Shown: positions 1 to 9,597, counted from the first letter of the stretch. The stretch: 64,000 nt of DNA from Phytoseiulus persimilis (GCA_037576195.1 CM075103.1:16554001-16618000); one strand, 5' to 3'. Numbers and translations: made by a program. The notes: generated from the sequence alone by a model not told the origin.

Positions 1-240
1 TTGGGTGTCGCCTGCATGTAACGCAGGATCTTGAGTGCTGCCTGCCAGTGTTGTTCTGAATAGTTTTCAAGGAAGCGAGCTAGGAAACACACGGAGAAAC
101 AGACATCTGGTCGCGTACAGATAGATAAGAACATGAGAGCGCCAAGAAGTTGGCGAGAAGGTCGCTCTTCTGCGCGAGTTCCAGCTGTAGGCTCAATGTC
201 GTATAACCCCGAGTCTGCGGGGATATACTGCGGGGATATA
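1..240 (-). pseudogene. Ty1/copia pol fragment (RT to RNase H junction)
   Basis: Reading the minus strand from about 205 down to 1 gives an open frame matching the link between reverse transcriptase and RNase H of copia polyproteins: a run containing DIEPTAGTR, then QLLGALMFLSICTRPDV, then a stretch ending ALKILRYMQATP. This is the usual copia pattern of 'LLGALMYL..TRPD' followed by 'A.RILRYL..T'. The fragment runs off the window's left edge and is cut on the right by the mariner-like element. The sequence after that element (2629 on) does not continue the copia frame, so the copy was already truncated or rearranged there. It is a dead piece of a retrotransposon. Confidence 0.8.
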
Positions 241-823
241 CTGCGGTCAACGTAAGTCGGGAATTTTCGAACCCTTCCTTCTTTTGGTCATAACTCGGTC
301 AAAAGTGGACCGATCCCGACAATTTTTCTTTGATCGATTGCTGGAAGAATGGCGCATCTTTTCCAGCGTGATTCGATCGAATCGGTTGAAACCTCTTTTT
401 TTCGGAAAGCCGCGAAAAATGCCAATATTTATTTTCAAACTTTCTCAAAAAACTGCCCGTGAAATGTCCTAAGTGAACCGATCCAGTTCGTCATCATTTT
501 TTTTAATGCAGCAAAGGATGCCCCTCATTCGCTGAAGAAATGGCGAGGATCGGTCGGAAGCACGAGAAAAGGCGACCGATCGCATCAGCATCACAAAAAC
601 CACTCATCTTTTGACAAAATCTCGTCCTCGATGCAATGCCCCCCGTATCTCCTTAGGGAAGCCGAATTCGGAAAAACTTCCGATGGCGAAATTTTCTTAG
701 AATGGTCCAAACTATCCGACAAGGACCTTTCCGGGCCGATCCGACAGCTTTTTTTTTTTGCCAAAAAAATCGAGCTTCCCCAATTCTTCGTCTTGGAAGC
801 CTGAAACAGCCCGAAACTGCTGG
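241..823. repeat. Left long terminal inverted repeat of the mariner-like element
   Basis: This arm matches the reverse complement of 2160-2626 in many blocks. Shared blocks include the outer end, a block around gcgcatcttttccagc, the segment ending gaaatgtcctaagtgaacc, and the innermost block near the word cccgaaactgctgg. It is longer than the right arm mainly because of about 85 extra bases at about 265-350, so the arms have diverged by indels. Confidence 0.85.
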
Positions 824-904
824 AAAGTTGAGTTGGTCAGAACTTCATCCATTCTAAGAGGAAGACAGTAACTTCGTTGTTCGAGAAGCGCAAGGATTTT
901 TTTT

Positions 905-1967
905 TTATTCGAACCAGCTACCTTCAGCTTCGATAATTTTCTCCAATCTTGACCGGAAGCGACCGCAGGCCAACTGACACTCCTTTCTCGGGAGGTTGGC
1001 GAAGGCGTCCTTTATTGCTTCAGTCAGAGACTCTCTGTTCTCGTGCCGTCGTTTATTGGACTCTCGTTCCACTACGCCCCAAACGTAATAATCAAGGGGA
1101 TTCAGATCAGGGCTGTTGGGAGGCCACATGATTCGATTCCAAAATGAGGGGACATTCTCGACATCGGAGAGCCAATTCTGCACGAGGTTGCTAGTGTGGG
1201 CGGGGGCTCCGTCCTGTCGAAAGACGCAGGCTCGGCCCCTTGCGACCCGATCCATCCATGGTTTGACGACCGTTATGAGAAGGTTGAGGTAGACTTCCTT
1301 CGTGATCGTTTCGCCTCGCTTGAAGAAATGTGGCGGCATCGCATCACCTTCACTTGAAACTACGCCGAGGACATGCACGTTGGCGGGGAACTTCGATCTT
1401 TGCACGACGGGAACATCAGATGGCTCTCTCGCGAGCCACCGGTCGTTCTGACGATTCACTTTCTGTTCGATGGAGAAAATTTTCTCGTCGGAGAAAAATC
1501 GTATCCTACCGACTGCCTCATTTTTCAAATCACGTAAGAGTAAGCGGGCGCGCCCCAACCGCCTGGTTCTCTGGGATGGAGTCAGCTGCTGCCGAATCCT
1601 GAGTTTGTAAGATTTGCAACGAAGATCGTTGTGGATTATCGTTACAATGGTGCCTTTGCTGACGTCGAAACGTGCCGCCAGGTCGTTTAACGAGATGTTT
1701 GGTGTCTCTTCGATTGCTTCGTCAACCGCATCGATGAGCTCACGGGTCCGCACCGAGTTCTTGCGTTCACGTTTTCTTCCCTTGGATAGAAGCTGCCAGA
1801 TCTTGTGACCGGTACCACTCAGCTTTCACTCGGTAAACCATGGACTTCGAGTATCCGGTAAATGCGATGACTTCTTGGGGAGTCTTGCCGCCCGATAGCA
1901 GAGCAAGAACCGCATGGTGGTACATCTCTTCCACTAAATGGTTTCTGCTGGGTCCAGCTTCGGCCAT
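905..1967 (-). pseudogene. Mariner-type transposase, DD39D-like, single frameshift
   Basis: Two minus-strand frames make one transposase. The first (1967-1767) holds a helix-turn-helix-like N-terminus (HAVLALLSGGKTPQEV) and ends shortly after SIQGKK. The second (from about 1765 to 905) continues with RELIDAVDEAIEE, a second HTH (LAARFDVSKGTIV) and the catalytic core. They are offset by one base near an AAAA run at about 1763. The acidic motifs are FSDEKIF, FRQDGAPAHTS and SPDLNPLDYYVW. Counting from the D of QDGAPAH to the D of NPLDYY gives 39 intervening residues, so this is DD39D rather than the DD34D of classic mariner. Combined length is about 345 residues, normal for the superfamily. One indel inactivates it unless it is a sequencing error. 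Confidence 0.85.
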
Positions 1968-2159
1968 TTCGACAGATCACAGAAGTTCGACTTGGCAAGA
2001 GACACTTGGTAAGACTTCTCACCGTGTTTCGTGGAGCACGTGCTCTTCCCAAAATGGTTGATGTTTCCACCGTAGTAGACGAGCTCCGGTGCTCAAGTTA
2101 CGAGAGCGCTATCCGTCGAAAGCATGTCCGTGCTGCGTAGCGCGCGCACGACTGATACT

Positions 2160-2626
2160 CGAGCAGTTTCGGGCTGTTTCAGGCTTCCAGGACGAAGGAT
2201 TGGGGAAGCTCGATTTTTTGGGGAAAAAAAGGTCATTGTCGGATAGTTTGGACAATTCTGAGAAAGTCTTGCCATCGGAAGTTTTTTCGAATTCGGCTTC
2301 CCTAAGGAGATACGGGGGGAATTGCATCGAGGACGAGATTTTGTCAAAAGATGAGTGGTTTTTGTGATGCTGATGCGATCGGTCGCCTTTTCCTGTGCTT
2401 CCGACCGATCCTCGCCATTTCTTCAGCGAATGAGGGGCATCCTTTGCTGCATTAAAAAAAATGATGACGAACTGGATCGGTTCACTTAGGACATTTCACG
2501 GGCAGTTTTTTGAGAAAGTTTGAAAAAAAAAATTGGCATTTTCAGCGGCTTTCCAAAAAAGAGAGGTTTCAATCGAATCAAGCTGGAAAAGATGCGCGAA
2601 AATTCCGACTTACGTTGACCACCCTG
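2160..2626. repeat. Right long terminal inverted repeat of the mariner-like element
   Basis: Reverse complement of the left arm. It begins at the inner word agcagtttcgggctgtttcagg and ends at the outer accctg next to the TA target. No transposase sequence lies inside it. Confidence 0.85.
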
Positions 2627-2628
2627 TA

Positions 2629-2784
2629 TAGTACACTAGCTCACGAAGTCAGGAGACAGCGGCTTCACGTGGAGCTCATGAATTGAGACTGATTGTTTAT
2701 TTTGCTCTCTCTCTCACGTAGTGATCGCCGTCGCAGCGCGTATTATGAAACTGATGCTCCAAGCCTAACATCTCCCCTCCTTCC
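2629..2784 (-). repeat. Partial LTR with adjoining polypurine tract
   Basis: The plus strand shows an LTR-like edge ending ccaagcctaaca at 2770, followed by tctcccctccttcc, a polypurine tract when read on the minus strand. Read that way, a purine tract is followed by TGTTAGGC, as at the start of a 3' LTR. An AATAAA polyadenylation word lies on the minus strand at about 2700. This is probably the 3' LTR of the minus-strand gypsy remnant next door. Its far end coincides with the mariner insertion, so it is incomplete. Confidence 0.5.
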
Positions 2785-3575
2785 GCGGAACCTCTCGCGA
2801 GAGAACAGGGAGGTACAATTAATCCGACCTAGAACATGAGAGTTTTACAATGGGAGCGGAGTACAATGATTCTCCGCGCGACAGTTTGAAATGACTAGTT
2901 CGCAATTATTGTGAGTTAAACTTTGTATCTTTCTAGGGCTTTTATCATCCGGCCATATCTCGTTCTTCGTCGTCTTCCGGGCTGAGTGGACATGTTCCTC
3001 ATTGGTGGTGTCCTGGTTTTGGTTATCTGCCGCGGGGACTTGCCTCGAGCCCGATTCCGCGAGCCCGAGTAAAGCTCCGCCCAGCGGACAGCGCGCCGTC
3101 TCAGTGAAGCTTCTGTGCGGGGCTATGTCGGTTCCGCTAGGAGTTCTCCGATTACATCATCTTGGCCTAGTTCAAAGCATGAGTCGCTATCCTTCTCTCT
3201 GAACGGAGAAGCGTTCGTGGAGCATCCCTGTGACATCGCCCTCCTGAGTGAATGTGGATGAAACACATCTGAGGAGGGACGAATTGTACTGATTGTTCGG
3301 ATAGCCAATCATCTTGCTGAAGAATCAGTCATTGCTCCCCTCCCTCAAGAGGCAGTTTCCTCATCCGTTTACCCTGACTTGGAGAAGCAGTGTTCGATCA
3401 TATTTCCGGAGCGTTGAGCCGTGAACAGCAGCAGATAAAGAGACGGCAGGGTCAACATTGTTCCGATGCCATATGTTTAATTCGTTCTCTTCAACGACAA
3501 GGTCCTGCTCTGTCCTGAGGGGAGTGCGTTCATAGAAGCTTCACTGAGCCGGCGCGCTCTTCGCTGGGCGGGGCT
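2785..3575. other. Non-coding stretch between LTR remnant and gypsy integrase
   Basis: I see no convincing gene here. The short ORFs on both strands lack recognisable motifs. By position it is the 3' untranslated or decayed terminal part of the minus-strand gypsy element whose integrase begins at 3576. Confidence 0.4.
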
Positions 3576-4802
3576 TTATTCGGGCTCGCGGTATTCGGGT
3601 TCGCGGAATCGGGCTCGCGGTAATCGGGTTCGCGGTAATCGGGCTCGCGGAATCTGGCTCGAGGGAGGTAACCTCTGCCGCTCACCCCCTTCGCTGCTTG
3701 TATCCGGATGTGCTGATGATGGTGCAGAACATGGCGGAGACGGGCCGAGTCCCAGAAAGTTTATTTGTGGCTTGATGCCTCTCGGGAGCCGGGAACCCTT
3801 CTCCGTTCTCACCTGGTATGGTTGATTCAATTTTGCTTCCACTATGGCGGGCAGCCAGACTTGGGCGTACCCTTGAGGAGCCACAAGTACCTTCTCTCCA
3901 ATAGTCAGCTCAGGGAGTTCCAATGTACCCGGATCGTGGTACCTCGTTTTTGCTTCTCGTCTCCTCCTGATATTTACATTATTGGCGTTGTGAATTTTCG
4001 GCAGCTGACATTCTTTCGCTGTTTGAAGGAGTGATCTCGTTCTTCTGTTCAGAAACTTTTCGTTCGGCGAGAGCCCATCCCTCTGCGGTGTGTTTCTCCA
4101 TTCGAGCAGGGCCAGGTGAAGTTCCTGTTTCAAGAGTTGAGATTCTTTCAGGATTCTCTTTGCCACTTTGACCGCAGACTCTGCTTTTCCGTTTGCAGTG
4201 TGATGGTGTGGCGCGCTCGCGTGATGGGTTTCTTTCCAATCGTTCAAAAACTGCTCGAACTCGTATGACATATATCTTGCGTCGGAGTCCGTCCGAAACT
4301 GGCGTGGTCTACCGGAGACGCCGAAGAGTCTCTCTGTGATGGCGATGATCTGCCTCGTCGTTCCTGTTGTGCCCAGCCTTGAAAGGTCGAAGAAATCGCT
4401 CCAGCCATCCACCGTGACCAGGTATTGCTCGCCCTGCCATTCCATGACGTCCTGATGAACGATGTCCCACGCATGATCCGGAATTTCGCCATTGACGAGA
4501 GGCTAAGCTCTTTGCTTAGGTTGATATGCGAGGCACGCCTGGCAGGACGCGACCATGGTTTTGATATCTTCTGTCAGACCCGGCCAGAAGAGGGCCTGAC
4601 GTGCCCTTCTCAACATGGAATCGATCGCCAAATGAGATCTGTGGCAACGCCCCAGCGTCTCCGACCGCAGCGTCTCAGGAATGAAGCATGCCTGACCACG
4701 AAATACGAGGCCGTCCTCTGCTCGCAAATGATCCTTGGATGTGCGGAACTGATTCAAATCTGAGTCCGACTTCTGGGACCAGCCCCTCCTGATAGCGAGC
4801 AT
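3576..4802 (-). pseudogene. Ty3/gypsy integrase (zinc-binding, catalytic core and C-terminus)
   Basis: One minus-strand frame runs from 4802 to 3576 with a single in-frame TAG at 4500-4502. The upstream part (4802-4503) has the integrase H2C2 zinc-binding domain: HRSHLAIDSMLRRARQALF followed by CQACL. After the stop comes the catalytic core with the three acidic motifs VTVDGWSDFF, RTDSDARYMS and NGKAESAVK, then LLEWRNTPQRDGLSPNEKFL, typical of gypsy. The C-terminal tail ends in a Pro/Arg/Glu-rich tandem repeat. No reverse transcriptase or RNase H precedes it; the sequence jumps into a copia-type gag near 4800, so the copy is internally deleted or chimeric. Confidence 0.85.
3584..3665. repeat. 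Short tandem repeat, about 17-18 bp unit
   Basis: Four to five imperfect copies of a unit like cgggctcgcggtaat lie at the 3' end of the gypsy integrase frame. They produce the Arg/Pro/Glu-rich tail (RARLPRTRLPRAR). Probably a locally expanded microsatellite-like tail. Confidence 0.7.
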
Positions 4803-5450
4803 TAGCCTCCGTGCGAGTGAGTCGGTTCTGAGTCGGTGGTAGTGTTCTCGATTGTCCTCTGCCTCTTCCGCTGCCTCGAAATCCGCCTCTGCGTTGATTC
4901 CCGCCTTGTCGGGGAAGTCTGCAGGCAGATTGCATGTGTCCTCGTTGATTGCAGTTGTAACATATCACTTCGGATGACTGCACAGATGTTCTTCGGTAGT
5001 TGGATCTTCTGGCGAAGTTTCTTCTCCTGAAGTGTTGATTCCTTGAGGGGTTGAATCGGGAGAACATCGCTGTGATCTCGTTGACGTCACTTTGGTTCCT
5101 TCGGATGGCTTCTCCTTAGATTAGATCCGTCAGTGTGTCCAGATGTTTGTCAGAGTCCAGTCGGGTGCTCCATCCCTGTCGGAACGGTTCCCATGAACTT
5201 GGCAGCGCCTCTAGAAGTTTGGAGAACTGGACATCGTCTGGACATGTTGATTCCAACTGTGTTGAGCTCGAAGATGACTTTCTTGTAAGCGAGGAGGTTA
5301 TCGCCAACGGATAGTCCTGGCTGGTATTCGAACGTCATGAACTTCGACAATGCCAGGCCCTCAATGCGTTTGCTGAGTGCGTTCCCCAGACTGCTGCTCT
5401 TGATGAAATCATCAAGTCCATGGGCCAAATTCATGATCAGGTACAGGACA
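4803..5450 (-). pseudogene. Copia-type gag fragment (UBN2-like region plus CCHC knuckle)
   Basis: Three overlapping minus-strand frames together resemble a copia Gag. The order is a helical part with LSKFMTFEYQPGLSVGDNL, a part with LLEALPSSWEPFRQGW, and an Arg/Gly-rich tail with the zinc knuckle CYNCNQRGHMQSACR at about 4915-4960. The pattern 'L..LP.SW..F' before a CCHC knuckle is characteristic of UBN2/copia gag. At least two frameshifts break it. It runs directly into the gypsy integrase, which does not normally follow a copia gag. Confidence 0.7.
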
Positions 5451-5540
5451 AAGGATCAAAGAGACTCGCACAAGTCACAGTGAACTTTCTGATTGTCAGA
5501 CTGAATTCGCGTCAAAAATGGCGACAATCGAACGATTCCA

Positions 5541-5869
5541 TGTTGGATATTTGGGCTCACTAGCTAGTTGGCGAACAATCTCAATCTGAAAATGGGTTGA
5601 AGATCACGGCACAAAATAAACAGACAGAGTTTCGGTTAGAAACATCTAGCTCCTCAGAGCTGCGCTTTATTAGCTCTGGTATATATACCCAGGGGAAAGT
5701 ACTGTAACAGGTGGTAAGCAGATCCGAAGCTGGGTTGCCTTCGGATCCGTGTCAATACATGCGGATGCAATACTGCGAAGTGTCAGAGGTGAACTTCGTG
5801 TTCACCTCCACCTCCGACCGTAATCACACTGACGGGTTTCAGATACCCGCAATATTGCTAAATAATGCA
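5541..5869 (-). repeat. Copia-group LTR (329 bp)
   Basis: It starts TGTTGGAT and ends AATAATGCA, giving the TG...CA pattern. Internal words such as aagatcacggcac and aaataaacagacag are shared with the LTRs at 13103 and 22850, so all three belong to one copia group. A TATATATA word and an inverted AATAAA (agcgctttattag-like) fit a minus-strand promoter and poly(A) site. A purine-rich tract on the minus strand (complement of catccccctttagatg) lies just to the right, as expected beside a 3' LTR. The gag fragment on the left would instead make it a 5' LTR. It may be a shared LTR of a tandem or recombined pair. Confidence 0.7.
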
Positions 5870-6202
5870 TCATCCCCCTTTAGATGAAAGCCGAGTGTCG
5901 ATTACCCAGATTACATCCTACTTATCATGACTACCTAATATTTGTACAGTATATTTAATTTTACCCATGACCACTCAAATCTGGCGGGCTCTGTCAAGTG
6001 GTTAGGAGGAGAGTCGCTCCTCCCCTCGTAGAGGAATGAATCGAACCCAGCATCTCTTTTGATGAGAAGCTTGACGAAATCGATACATACCACTGGGGCT
6101 GGGAGCCCCTCCCTTTTGTCTTTTCCACTCCTGAACAGCAGCATGAATTTGATGTGGTCGATCAACCATTGGATTATCAGCCCTCTTCCACACACTGAAT
6201 TG
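5870..6202. other. Unassigned stretch between LTR and LINE 3' end
   Basis: Beyond the polypurine-like tract at 5870-5884 I see no gene. A small minus-strand ORF (5935-6195) has no recognisable motif. It is probably internal sequence of the retrotransposon that owned the LTR, into which the CR1-like LINE inserted. Confidence 0.35.
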
Positions 6203-6220
6203 TATGGGTATGGGTATGGG
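6203..6220 (-). repeat. LINE 3'-terminal hexamer repeat
   Basis: Three copies of tatggg on the plus strand, which is CCCATA on the element's sense strand. Short tandem repeats at the extreme 3' end replace poly(A) in CR1/L2-group LINEs and help template target-primed reverse transcription. The stop codon of ORF2 lies about 55 bp inside. Confidence 0.75.
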
Positions 6221-6273
6221 TTTATTGATCTTGACTCGGATCGAGATATGTACAGGTTTACATTCTGTTTGAG

Positions 6274-9200
6274 TCAGCCTTTCATTTCAGGTGCTTCCGC
6301 AGATCGTTTGGTCTCCTTTTCCCACTTTTCGAGGGCAAGCTTTGTCTTGTACACTAGCGATGGGTCTTGCATTTCCTCTGGGAGGCCGAGTGCTTTGAGG
6401 AAATCATCGTCTGTGTAGTACGCGTCATTGCATTCGAAGATTATGTGTTGTACAGTCTCTTCGTATGTGCCGCATCTCGGGCAGGTGTTGTTGCCCTGTT
6501 GTTCGGAAAGTCCTCTAGTTGGCAGCATTCCTGCTCTTGCTAGGGCTAGTAGAGCATCTCCTCTTCGATTGCCGTAGAGGTAAGACCTTGTACCGGGGGA
6601 GGTTTTACCCCTGCGGTATAGGCTCAGGCTGTTTTTTAGAAGCATGTCTCGCCTCCAGCCGTGCTCCTGCATTTCTTTAACTCTCTTTTTTATCAGTGAG
6701 TTATATGCGTTTAGGGCTGGTGTTCCTTGACTCGATGTTGGTGGCTCGATCCGGTCACAGCCGTATTGGTGGCTTAGTGTCTGCGTTCGGGTGCAGAGTT
6801 CAGTCTGTATTCCGAGTATCTCCATTGTGTTAAGGAGAGATTTTGGCCATCTCTCATCTGGCATGTGTTGGATGCGTTTCATGTATCTGAGTTTGCTTTG
6901 TGCTTCCCTGGCTTCGAATAGGGACCATCCAAGCTCTCCCAGTATGAATTCCTTGGCCACTTTGTAGCCTGATATGCCAAGGGCCCAGCGGCCTGCATCA
7001 CGTTGAGTTTTTTCCAGTAGGTCCTGTAGTTTCTTCGACGTGACTGTCACCGAGTTACTGTATGTGAGTTTGGCGACTGCGGTCGCTTTCCATTGGGCTT
7101 TTGAGATTTCGAATCTGTTGAAGCTCCACATGGATGTGGCGTGCATTCTGTGAAGGGCAGTTGTAGCTTGTTGTTGCCAGATACCTTCTTGTTTGTCGAG
7201 GTATCTTCTGCTATCAGATAGTGTGATCCCAAGGTACTTATACTGGTGTACGATTGGGAGGGGCTGTCCTTGTATTTCTAGGTTGCTGTGTTCGCCATCG
7301 TTCGATTTAGAGAATGTAACTATGGCGCTTTTTGCGGGGTTGAAGGTAAGCTTTCTTTCGGTACCGAATTCGCCCGTTATCGACAGTAGCTTCCTCAGTT
7401 CGCCCGCGGATTTTGCCATCAGGACTATGTCGTCGGCAAATAGGAGACCTGGGATGTTGAAGGAACCTTTTTCCCTCAGATCCCATCTCCATTTTTTTGT
7501 TCGGACTTCGAAGCCTGCTCCACTTTGCGTGAGCCTGGTTTCGAGTTCCGATATGTAGAGGATAAACAGGGTGCTGGAGAGGGGGCAGCCCTGCTTTAGG
7601 CCGGAGCTGGTTTCCACCCATTCTGATGTATGTTCCCCTTCTATGATTATTGTTTTATTCGAGGAGTATAGATCTTGCAGCATCTTTATCCAGTCATTGT
7701 TCATTCCCATCTCGGACAGAATGTTCCATAGTAGGTTTCTGTCGATTCGGTCGAATGCTTTGGTTGCGTCCAAGAAGGCGCAGGTTAGTCCGGTGTTCGT
7801 TTTCCTGGACACCTCGATGGCTGTGGTTAGGACGAATAGGTTGTCATCGCCTCTGCGATTCACTCGGAATCCATTTTGCATTTCTCCGAGCAGCCTATTG
7901 TCTTCAGCCCATTGCGAGATTCTATTTGCTAGAATTCTCGCGAAGATTCGGTATAGGACCGGCGATATCGTAATCGGTCGATATGTGTGGAGTTGTCTTT
8001 TTTTTGAGTTCGATTTTTCGATCATCGATACTCTATTTGTTCTCCAGTCGTTCGGAACCTCGTGTTTTCCGGCAAATATGTCGTTGAAGAGCTGTTCGAT
8101 GTAGGCTATGCCATGGTCGTCCAGCTCTTTTAGTATTTTGGCCGGAATGTCGTCCAATCCACAACTTGAGGTTGGTTTCAGTTTGCTGAGAATCTTCGAG
8201 ATTTCTCCTGCGCTGGTGGTGATTCCTGTGGGATTGGGTATCATCTTGCAGGTAGTGGTTGGCTGTGTGATAGGGGTTGCCTCCAGTAGGTCGATGGCAA
8301 TCTGGGTTAGGTGCGACGGGAGTAGTTCGGTTGGTACTACTGTCCCGCTGTTATCGATGATCTTTTGTGGTCCGCTCGTTCTCGGTTTGTTTCCGTTTAC
8401 GAACCGCCAGAACATCCTGGCCCTCTCGTTTCTCGGGGCGGAGAGAATTTCATTCAGCGTTTTGGAGTCTCGCTTGTGTATTTCTCTCTCGACCTCCTCT
8501 CTCACGTCTTGCTGTGCTGTTCGGTAGGCTAGCTCGGCGTTGATTCTGTCGGGTTCGGATTGAGAAGCGCGGGCTGTTCTCCATTGTTTGTTTTTTATTT
8601 TTCGGATTTTAACAAGTTCGGAGATGCGCTCAGAGTACACCATTGGTCGGTCTCTGAGTTTTATTTTGCGGCTTGTGCGCTGTATGCTGTCGTGAATGGT
8701 TTCACGCAGTTGCTCGTACGTGGTTTCTGCTTGCTCCCGTTTTTGTTGGAGTTCTTCGCAGATCCGTGCACTTGCTCTTTTGGGATCAATCAGCGTCACT
8801 TTGCGGGGCTGAGTTGAGGGAGCTGCTTGGTTGATACCGATCTGTACTCTGAGTAGGTTATGGTCACTTATTGTTGTGATTTCTCTACGTTCATCGATAT
8901 GCATCCAGTTGACTTTCTCAAGTGCTTTAGCGTTGACTATGATCATGTCAATTGCGGACTTGCCCCTTGTTAGACGTCCCTCACACTTTTGGGTTGTGTT
9001 GAGGATGGTGTATCCAACTTCGATGGTGAAGTCCTCTAGGAGTTTGCCTCTGTGGTTGTTGACGCCTCCAAGTTGCTGGAGGTGCGCATTTGCATCTCCG
9101 CCGAGAAGCACACAGTCGGTGTCCGTGCATCTCTGTTTAATGAAGTTTTTTAGTGAATCAAAGAATTTTTTTCCATGATCTCTGCTTTGGTGGGCTATGT

Positions 9201-9594
9201 AGTATGAAATAATTATCCATCTATTTGATCCCACTTGTGTTGCTTGTGCCACCCAGTCATCTCCTTTTACGACCCATAGTTGGCATAGGTTGCTGGATGT
9301 CAGGATACCGACCCCCCCGTGCGGGTAGCTTCGATGGCTGCCTTTGCGGTTGCTGTAGCTGTACTGGTATCCCTGTATGGGTGGGCATGATTCGTCGTTC
9401 ATTAGGCGTGTTTCGGATAGGAGCATTATGTTGATGCCTCCACCCGTTAATACGTCTCTCTCTAGTGAGGCCCATTTGGCTCTATTGAATTTAGTACCAT
9501 TAATGTTTAGTATTCCAAATGTACATACTTTATTCTTGAATTCGGATCTAGATTTAGTAGGTACATTGTTAGAGTTCGTGGGCCTGGCTCCCCG
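6274..9594 (-). CDS. LINE ORF2: AP endonuclease and reverse transcriptase
   Basis: Open from the codon after the ORF1 stop (9594) to 6274, about 1,106 codons. The N-terminus has the APE-type endonuclease: LNINGTK (Asn motif), LLSETRL (Glu), GGDANAHL (Asp/Asn), then AIDMIIV and ISDHNLLRV (Asp/His). The reverse transcriptase follows with YRPITISPVLYRIFARIL, AFLDATKAFDRID, GLKQGCPLSS and the catalytic FADD (7429-7440). The C-terminus has a CCHC knuckle (CPRCGTYEETVQHIIFEC). The first in-frame ATG is at 9426, after the endonuclease Asn motif, so starting there would lose a catalytic part. This argues that translation enters from ORF1 through the TGA. It probably nicks target DNA and reverse-transcribes the element's RNA. 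Confidence 0.88.
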   Translation of the reverse strand, partial: RGARPTNSNNVPTKSRSEFKNKVCTFGILNINGTKFNRAKWASLERDVLTGGGINIMLLSETRLMNDESCPPIQGYQYSYSNRKGSHRSYPHGGVGILTSSNLCQLWVVKGDDWVAQATQVGSNRWIIISYYIAHQSRDHGKKFFDSLKNFIKQRCTDTDCVLLGGDANAHLQQLGGVNNHRGKLLEDFTIEVGYTILNTTQKCEGRLTRGKSAIDMIIVNAKALEKVNWMHIDERREITTISDHNLLRVQIGINQAAPSTQPRKVTLIDPKRASARICEELQQKREQAETTYEQLRETIHDSIQRTSRKIKLRDRPMVYSERISELVKIRKIKNKQWRTARASQSEPDRINAELAYRTAQQDVREEVEREIHKRDSKTLNEILSAPRNERARMFWRFVNGNKPRTSGPQKIIDNSGTVVPTELLPSHLTQIAIDLLEATPITQPTTTCKMIPNPTGITTSAGEISKILSKLKPTSSCGLDDIPAKILKELDDHGIAYIEQLFNDIFAGKHEVPNDWRTNRVSMIEKSNSKKRQLHTYRPITISPVLYRIFARILANRISQWAEDNRLLGEMQNGFRVNRRGDDNLFVLTTAIEVSRKTNTGLTCAFLDATKAFDRIDRNLLWNILSEMGMNNDWIKMLQDLYSSNKTIIIEGEHTSEWVETSSGLKQGCPLSSTLFILYISELETRLTQSGAGFEVRTKKWRWDLREKGSFNIPGLLFADDIVLMAKSAGELRKLLSITGEFGTERKLTFNPAKSAIVTFSKSNDGEHSNLEIQGQPLPIVHQYKYLGITLSDSRRYLDKQEGIWQQQATTALHRMHATSMWSFNRFEISKAQWKATAVAKLTYSNSVTVTSKKLQDLLEKTQRDAGRWALGISGYKVAKEFILGELGWSLFEAREAQSKLRYMKRIQHMPDERWPKSLLNTMEILGIQTELCTRTQTLSHQYGCDRIEPPTSSQGTPALNAYNSLIKKRVKEMQEHGWRRDMLLKNSLSLYRRGKTSPGTRSYLYGNRRGDALLALARAGMLPTRGLSEQQGNNTCPRCGTYEETVQHIIFECNDAYYTDDDFLKALGLPEEMQDPSLVYKTKLALEKWEKETKRSAEAPEMKG

Positions 9595-9597
9595 TCA
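9592..9597 (-). promoter_or_regulatory. Stop-codon readthrough candidate TGA-CGG between ORF1 and ORF2
   Basis: The ORF1 stop codon TGA is followed directly by CGG, and the frame stays open into ORF2. UGA-CGG and UGA-CUA are the known type II readthrough contexts described in several RNA viruses. ORF1 and ORF2 are in exactly the same frame with no other stop between them. I could not identify by eye the 3' stem-loop that usually accompanies this context. Function is inferred. Confidence 0.55.

Larger units (their letters stand above)
241..2626 (-). mobile_element. Mariner/Tc1-superfamily DNA transposon with long TIRs
   Basis: The element is bounded by TA on both sides (239-240 and 2627-2628), the standard mariner target. 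Its right end read inward begins CAGGGTGGTCAACGTAAGTC, a mariner-like terminus. The left end is slightly degraded (CTGCGGTCAACGTAAGTC). Inverted repeats extend about 580 bp on the left and 465 bp on the right, far longer than the roughly 30 bp of classic mariners. The middle carries a DDD transposase on the minus strand. The insertion sits between a copia fragment and an LTR fragment. Confidence 0.85.

Noticed and set aside
5994..6056. tRNA-like words (aagtggttagg and gaatcgaacccag)
   Set aside because: The A-box-like word is on the plus strand while the T-loop-like word reads properly only on the minus strand, so no tRNA cloverleaf forms.
7571..8104. Plus-strand ORF of 177 codons inside the LINE
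   Set aside because: Antisense shadow of ORF2 reverse transcriptase, which is open on the minus strand with all catalytic motifs.
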